This document shows, one piece after another, positions 61,301 through 64,000 of a stretch of DNA of 64,000 nt. A model generated the notes under the pieces. That model was not told the DNA's origin. It saw only the letters and a list, made by a program, of their open reading frames with translations, and did no database searches. Both the position numbers and the translations under genes were made by a program. This DNA comes from Gyrodactylus bullatarudis (lineage: Eukaryota > Platyhelminthes > Monogenea > Gyrodactylidea > Gyrodactylidae): positions 19,765 to 83,764 of the forward strand of contig SSNU01000252.1 of the NCBI GenBank assembly GCA_012064415.1, in the 5' to 3' direction. Position 1 is the first letter of the stretch. Every line of letters begins with the position of its first letter.

Positions 61301-63655
61301 AGTATCTTCACTATAGAAAGTGATACGAGAATAATTTTTATTGCATTACAAAATAGAAAAAAACTAAATCTAATGATGTAAAAATATTATATATAGTTCA
61401 TTTTGAAGTATAAATAATGGCTGAATATTAGGTTTAAACCCCAAATTTTACCATCACCTTACACTTGATGATTGGTTGGACCTTTCTACCTCCTCATTGG
61501 TTAATATCATTGAGGCAGAGAGGTATAAAACACGGTCCCTCATGAAATAAATCCCTATCTCGTGTCATCATGTGTGTAATTGACTCTAGTTTATTTTAGA
61601 AACCACTTGATCCTATTAATAAATTACCAAGGGGGAGTATTTCATGATTGTTTACACGTATACCAAAATAATCAGGTTAATCTTGGATTGGCCGATGAAG
61701 ATTAAAGCTAGAAAAAGTTGACAGAGTAAATTTTATCGTGAAACAAAATCAGAATTACGATACAGAAGAAGTTGGTTTGCAATATTTTATTTATTCATCT
61801 TGGAATAGAAGTAAATAGTATGGCTGATATTTATACAGAAAAAAAAATTTTAACCAGAAATGATAATCAATAAAGAGAAACGAAATTACAGCTAAAAGAC
61901 AAAAAGTTGTTTGATACTAAACTACCATTGAAAATAAGTCTTATTGAAATGTAGCGTGCTTTCACAGCAATTCCAAAATGTCAACTGAATATCAAAAACT
62001 ATAGAATAGAGCATTTAGGAAATAATTAGACAAGTAGAACTTTCAAGATTAACAAAATCTAAAATTATAAGCTGACACATTTTACAAATCATAGCAAATA
62101 ATGTGGAAGATCGACAAAATAAGATCACAGAAAATCTAAACAAAAACATGATATGTTGAGTTATCAATTGTAATCCTTTCAAAATTCATCATCATTAGAT
62201 GAAGAGACTAAAGCTGGTTAAAATGAACTTTAGAATCGAGGAATTTGAATTTTTTTGGAATCCAGAAAAAAAATAGAAAGAAATGATCAAGGAATCGAAA
62301 TCCAACTCCCAAACAATAATGAGGGTTAAACATTATAAAAGGATTCATTAGATTTGATTTTCTTATATATTTTAAATCTGAATAGACTTCTTTTGACCAC
62401 CCTCTCACTTTCAATAAAAATAGATAAAGATTCTCAGTTCAAAGTTCCAAAAATAAATAGAAAATTCGACGCCAAATCGAATTTGGGAAAACGACTGAAT
62501 TTCGAATTTTCCCTTCAATTTTTTTTCTTTCATTGATCAATGTGACCTTCTTGACAAGAAATTTGAGTTTTCTGTAAAAATGATTGATTCCCAACTTCAT
62601 ATCAGTTAGCTTTTAAATGAAAACCTGATTGGAATTTAAACCAAATTGACATGAAGAATCATCATAATACAGGTGAAATATTTACATTAACTTCTATAGA
62701 TGGGAAAATTTCTCAATTCTCATTTTATTAGAACATTTTTCTACAAAAGGTCTTGCTTTCTTTTTGTATTGCAATTATTTATGTAATACAAAATATGAAA
62801 AATCTTAAACAGGAATCTGAAAATTATCAGAATAACAAAGTAAGTAGTCAGACCAACTTTTTGCCATTGATCGCAAAACTCTCTATGTGTCAAACATCAG
62901 TATTGAATTGCTTCAAATATTTAAAATCGATACAAATTTTGGGTTCTATATAATGGCCAGATATTATTTTTTTCCTGATTTTCTAGAGAAAACTGTTGAG
63001 TTCTTTGTAAAGATAGTAAATTCTTATCTTCATGCCGATTAGGTTTAGTTAAAACAGTTTCATAAAAAATATTAGAACTTAATCTTCTCCCAACACTTTC
63101 AATTCAAAAGCAATGAGCAAAACACCAATTTTCAGTTCAGTTTAACCCTTGCGTGATGAAATTTCCGAAAGCGAGGAAAAGATTTGAAAGAAATTAAAAT
63201 AGATATGAAAAGTGATCTTATTACAATCGATATTGCATGAGATTCAAGTCTCTAATCTCTAATTAGTTTTTCTTCAACGCATCGAGAAAGGATTAATTAT
63301 AATTTCGATTAAACATGAAAATCTCACTTTCTACGACTGTACTTATTGAGTAGGGAGGAAGAGGCAGAGTCTGAAGATTTCTTTTGACCATCACTGTACT
63401 TGCCATTGTTATGATTATTAGGGATGATTGGGGAATTGTTTAGTTGAGTATTCGATACATTTGACTGATTCAGATTGGTCATTGCTGTATAATTGTTATG
63501 GGCCGAGAATAGGGATTCATCATTATCACCAGGAATATTGTTATTGTTAATTCCAAAAGTATTATTATTATTCTGAAGGTTATTTAAGAGGGTGTTGACA
63601 TTGGTTGAATGAATTGTCTTTCGTTCATTAGCAAGTCTCGGAAAGGGATTACCAT
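43389..63655 (-). CDS. MARK: MARK/PAR-1 Ser/Thr kinase, C-terminal exons with KA1 domain (5' part outside window)
   Basis: PAR-1/MARK kinases control polarity and microtubule-associated proteins. Three exons are supported: 63655-63343 (phase 1 in, phase 2 out), 45733-45577 (phase 0 out) and 43754-43389 with the stop TAA. Phases match at both joins. The last exon is a KA1 domain, which binds acidic phospholipids and inhibits the kinase: [25 protein letters not shown]-like [33 protein letters not shown] and [12 protein letters not shown], close to vertebrate MARK. The other exons encode the low-complexity Asn/Ser-rich spacer ([30 protein letters not shown]). The kinase and UBA domains must lie upstream, beyond base 64000. 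The introns are about 17.6 kb and 1.8 kb. Further spacer exons could hide in the long intron. Without the 63343 donor, exon 1 would read to SRRK and a stop. Confidence 0.88.
43868..44042. repeat. Internally deleted fold-back copy, MARK last intron
   Basis: CTATTCTGGACGAATTTGGG at the left pairs with CCCAAACTCATTGAGAATAG at the right; the ends match the element at 54290-55015. The interior is nearly gone. Confidence 0.75.
46330..46848. repeat. Fold-back element, second hairpin family (copy 2), MARK intron
   Basis: Ends GCTCGCTTGCTAACTG and AACAGTTCTCTAAAGAAC. Shares TGTCTTCTGGCTTGTATTGG and the GAAAGGGGAGAGAAAGGTGT run with 13240-13850, in both orientations. Centre near 46590 with ATTCAGATTACCCTGATAAA-type pairing. 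Confidence 0.8.
47270..47680. repeat. Diverged member of the fold-back family, MARK intron
   Basis: Interior words (CGATGAAAAAATAGAG, TTAGGATCATAAGTG) and an end CACAATATTAACTAGCAG are recognisable, but pairing of arms is poor. Confidence 0.45.
48279..48824. repeat. Fold-back element of the major family with clearest ends, MARK intron
   Basis: Left end TATTCCAATTGAATC then TAAAGCTAGTTAATATGAAG; right end CTTCATATTAACTAGCTTTA then GATTCAATTGGAATA, exact complements over more than 35 bases. The interior is asymmetrical and is shared with 60230-60850. Confidence 0.85.
50052..51300 (+). pseudogene. Coding-like fragment split by a TIR element, unknown protein
   Basis: Open frame 50061-50337 reads [20 protein letters not shown] and [20 protein letters not shown], with less biased composition than surrounding intron sequence. 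After the inserted element, 51188-51300 reads [20 protein letters not shown] and stops. Removing the element leaves the two parts one base out of frame. I do not recognise the protein, and there is no intron-exon evidence. It may be a processed gene fragment in the long MARK intron, or a chance open frame. Confidence 0.3.
50338..51187. mobile_element. Non-autonomous DNA transposon with 65-bp terminal inverted repeats and TA duplication
   Basis: Ends CAGTTGTGCCCCAGTTTTGG and CCAAAACTGGGGCACAACTG continue as complements through GTGTATGAGAAATCGCACAC for about 65 bases. TA flanks both sides. The interior of about 720 bp has no transposase; the family end and TA duplication point to the Tc1/mariner superfamily. 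Confidence 0.82.
51301..54289. other. MARK intron, nothing recognised
   Basis: AT-rich sequence, lacking clear repeats of the families listed or convincing exons. Open frames of 60-90 codons here are biased to Lys, Ile and Phe with no family resemblance. Confidence 0.4.
54290..55015. repeat. Fold-back element, near-perfect long hairpin, MARK intron
   Basis: Left arm 54297-54590 (CTATTCTCGATGAATTTGGG, TGTCCTCTTTTACTGATTTT, GGTCTGAGAGAAATCAAACG) pairs with right arm 54715-55010 (CGTTTGATTTCTCTCAGACC, AAAATCAGTAAAAGAGGACA, CCCAAATTCATCGAGAATAG). Arms about 290 nt, loop about 120 nt. Subfamily shared with 43868-44042. Confidence 0.92.
55430..56757 (-). mobile_element. Tc1-like element with about 205-bp inverted repeats and decayed transposase
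   Basis: Arms 55430-55640 and 56545-56757 are near-identical complements: ATGTGAGGCACTTCTAATAT against ATATTAGAAGTACCTCACAT, and GAAACTGAAAACGAAAAAAT against its complement. On the minus strand the interior reads [27 protein letters not shown] and [14 protein letters not shown] near 56080-55880, which matches the catalytic part of Tc1-type transposases (IFSDEKKFNLDGPDG- and GGGSVMVWG-like). Stops and frame changes break it, and the ends of the gene are not recognisable. Confidence 0.75.
56758..60229. other. MARK intron, nothing recognised
   Basis: AT-rich sequence. No exon with family resemblance and no clear inverted repeat noted. Short open frames at 59045-59619 on the minus strand encode hydrophobic low-complexity peptides and are not called. 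Confidence 0.4.
60230..60860. repeat. Fold-back element of the major family, MARK intron
   Basis: Left end CCTAATTAATATGAAGATGG. Arms pair through CTTGAAGTAGCGCCAAATTC and GAATTTGGCGCTACTTCAAG. Interior segment ATTTTGATAAATTCGTCATT is shared, inverted, with 48279-48824. The right end (about 60850) is degraded. Confidence 0.85.
61045..61580. repeat. Inverted-repeat element, about 530 bp, MARK intron
   Basis: AATTACACACGAGATAGGGA near 61063 pairs with TCCCTATCTCGTG near 61551 and TGTGTAATT near 61573, with an 8-base insertion between. No coding content seen. Confidence 0.6.
62205..62625. repeat. Degraded fold-back copy, MARK intron
   Basis: AAAGCTGGTTAAAATGAAC on the left and CCCAACTTCATATCAGTTAG on the right match the family termini; CGACGCCAAATCG matches interior sequence. 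A solo end also lies at about 62960-63055 (CTTATCTTCATGCCGATTAG). Confidence 0.65.
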
Positions 63656-63689
63656 CTGAAAAAGAAAATTTTCAATCTAATTCTCGTAT

Positions 63690-64000
63690 TTCTACACCTA
63701 ATTAATATGAAAATGAAAGTTTATGAATTTTACATATTTCAAATCTCGAGTTAGGGCCGAATTCCCATTTTTCTAAACTTTGAGTTGAAAAAATTTTGCA
63801 GTGAGTGATCAAAAGCTGATTTTTAGGATCCCGATTTGACAAAGATATAAAATATGCTGGATTGGATTTTGAGAATCCCCGCATCATTGTATGAAAATTT
63901 TAATTTTGATTTTTTGATCCTCTTTCCTACTTGAAAATCGATGAAAACTTGATAATTCAAGATCCCAAAGCTTTATGATAATCAGTTTTCTTGTCTTATC
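63690..64000. repeat. Fold-back element of the major family, cut by window end
   Basis: Left end CACCTAATTAATATGAAAATG; interior words shared with 60230-60860 (AACTTTGAGTTGAAAA, GATCAAAAGCTGATTTTTAGGATC). The second arm would lie beyond base 64000. It sits in the MARK intron upstream of the exon ending at 63655. Confidence 0.75.

Noticed and set aside
62208..62536. Open frames at 62208-62414 (minus) and 62354-62536 (plus)
   Set aside because: Both derive from a degraded fold-back copy with low-complexity Phe/Lys content.
1..64000. tRNA, rRNA and CRISPR arrays
   Set aside because: No cloverleaf-like sequence, rRNA core words or regularly spaced short repeats were seen when reading both strands; a small tRNA could still have been missed without a covariance-model scan.

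Overview
The window is animal nuclear DNA: AT-rich (by eye about two thirds or more A+T), with spliced genes, canonical GT..AG introns and no bacterial features. Recognised conserved genes are HDAC1/2, a MAP4K3/5-type kinase, MARK/PAR-1 (C-terminal exons only), dynactin p25 (DCTN5), BRD7/9, elongin B, PDCD10/CCM3, proteasome assembly chaperone PSMG2 and a TMEM216-like ciliary protein. The clade is not fixed by the sequence. Several proteins are quite divergent (BRD7/9, PDCD10), 5' introns are tiny (25-69 nt) while later introns reach 5-17 kb, and one gene seems to start at a 3' splice site without its own ATG. That combination resembles parasitic flatworms and other fast-evolving animals with spliced-leader trans-splicing; a small arthropod cannot be excluded. 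All exon models are mine, built from splice sites, phase continuity and family similarity.

Layout. 0.4-6.8 kb: two tandem paralogous genes of unknown function (the first frameshifted) around an apparently intact Merlin/ISXO2-like transposase on the other strand. 7.4-8.2 kb: a small unknown four-pass membrane protein (+). 8.8-10.9 kb: divergent BRD7/9-like (-) and DCTN5 (+), 85 bp apart. 11.7-34.3 kb: one 18-exon MAP4K gene (-), predicted 976 aa with kinase, Pro/Asn-rich linker and CNH domain; its introns are full of repeats, including a three-layer nest (hairpin element > mariner > hAT-like). 34.5-41.6 kb is gene-dense: HDAC1 (+, divergent from MAP4K), elongin B (-), an unresolved single-pass membrane protein exon (-), PDCD10 (-), a TMEM216-like protein (+) and PSMG2 (+) starting 52 nt after it. 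43.4-63.7 kb: the last three recognised exons of MARK/PAR-1 (-), separated by introns of 1.8 and 17.6 kb; the 5' part lies beyond the window.

The non-coding sequence is dominated by fold-back elements. At least a dozen copies or solo arms share a terminal consensus close to TAAAGCTAGTTAATATGAAG followed by a GGGAATTTATGA-like stretch. Full copies can form hairpins with arms of 200-350 nt, and most lie in introns of MAP4K, MARK and PSMG2, so they would be transcribed. Other elements are a Tc1-like element with arms of about 205 bp, a TA-flanked element with 65-bp inverted repeats, and a second hairpin family present twice.

Together the genes are a chance neighbourhood of housekeeping and signalling functions (chromatin, kinases, dynactin, ubiquitin ligase, proteasome assembly, ciliary transition zone). 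The points most worth following are the unknown paralog pair, the candidate TMEM216/PSMG2 operon with missing ATG, the 25-27 nt introns and the transcribed fold-back family.
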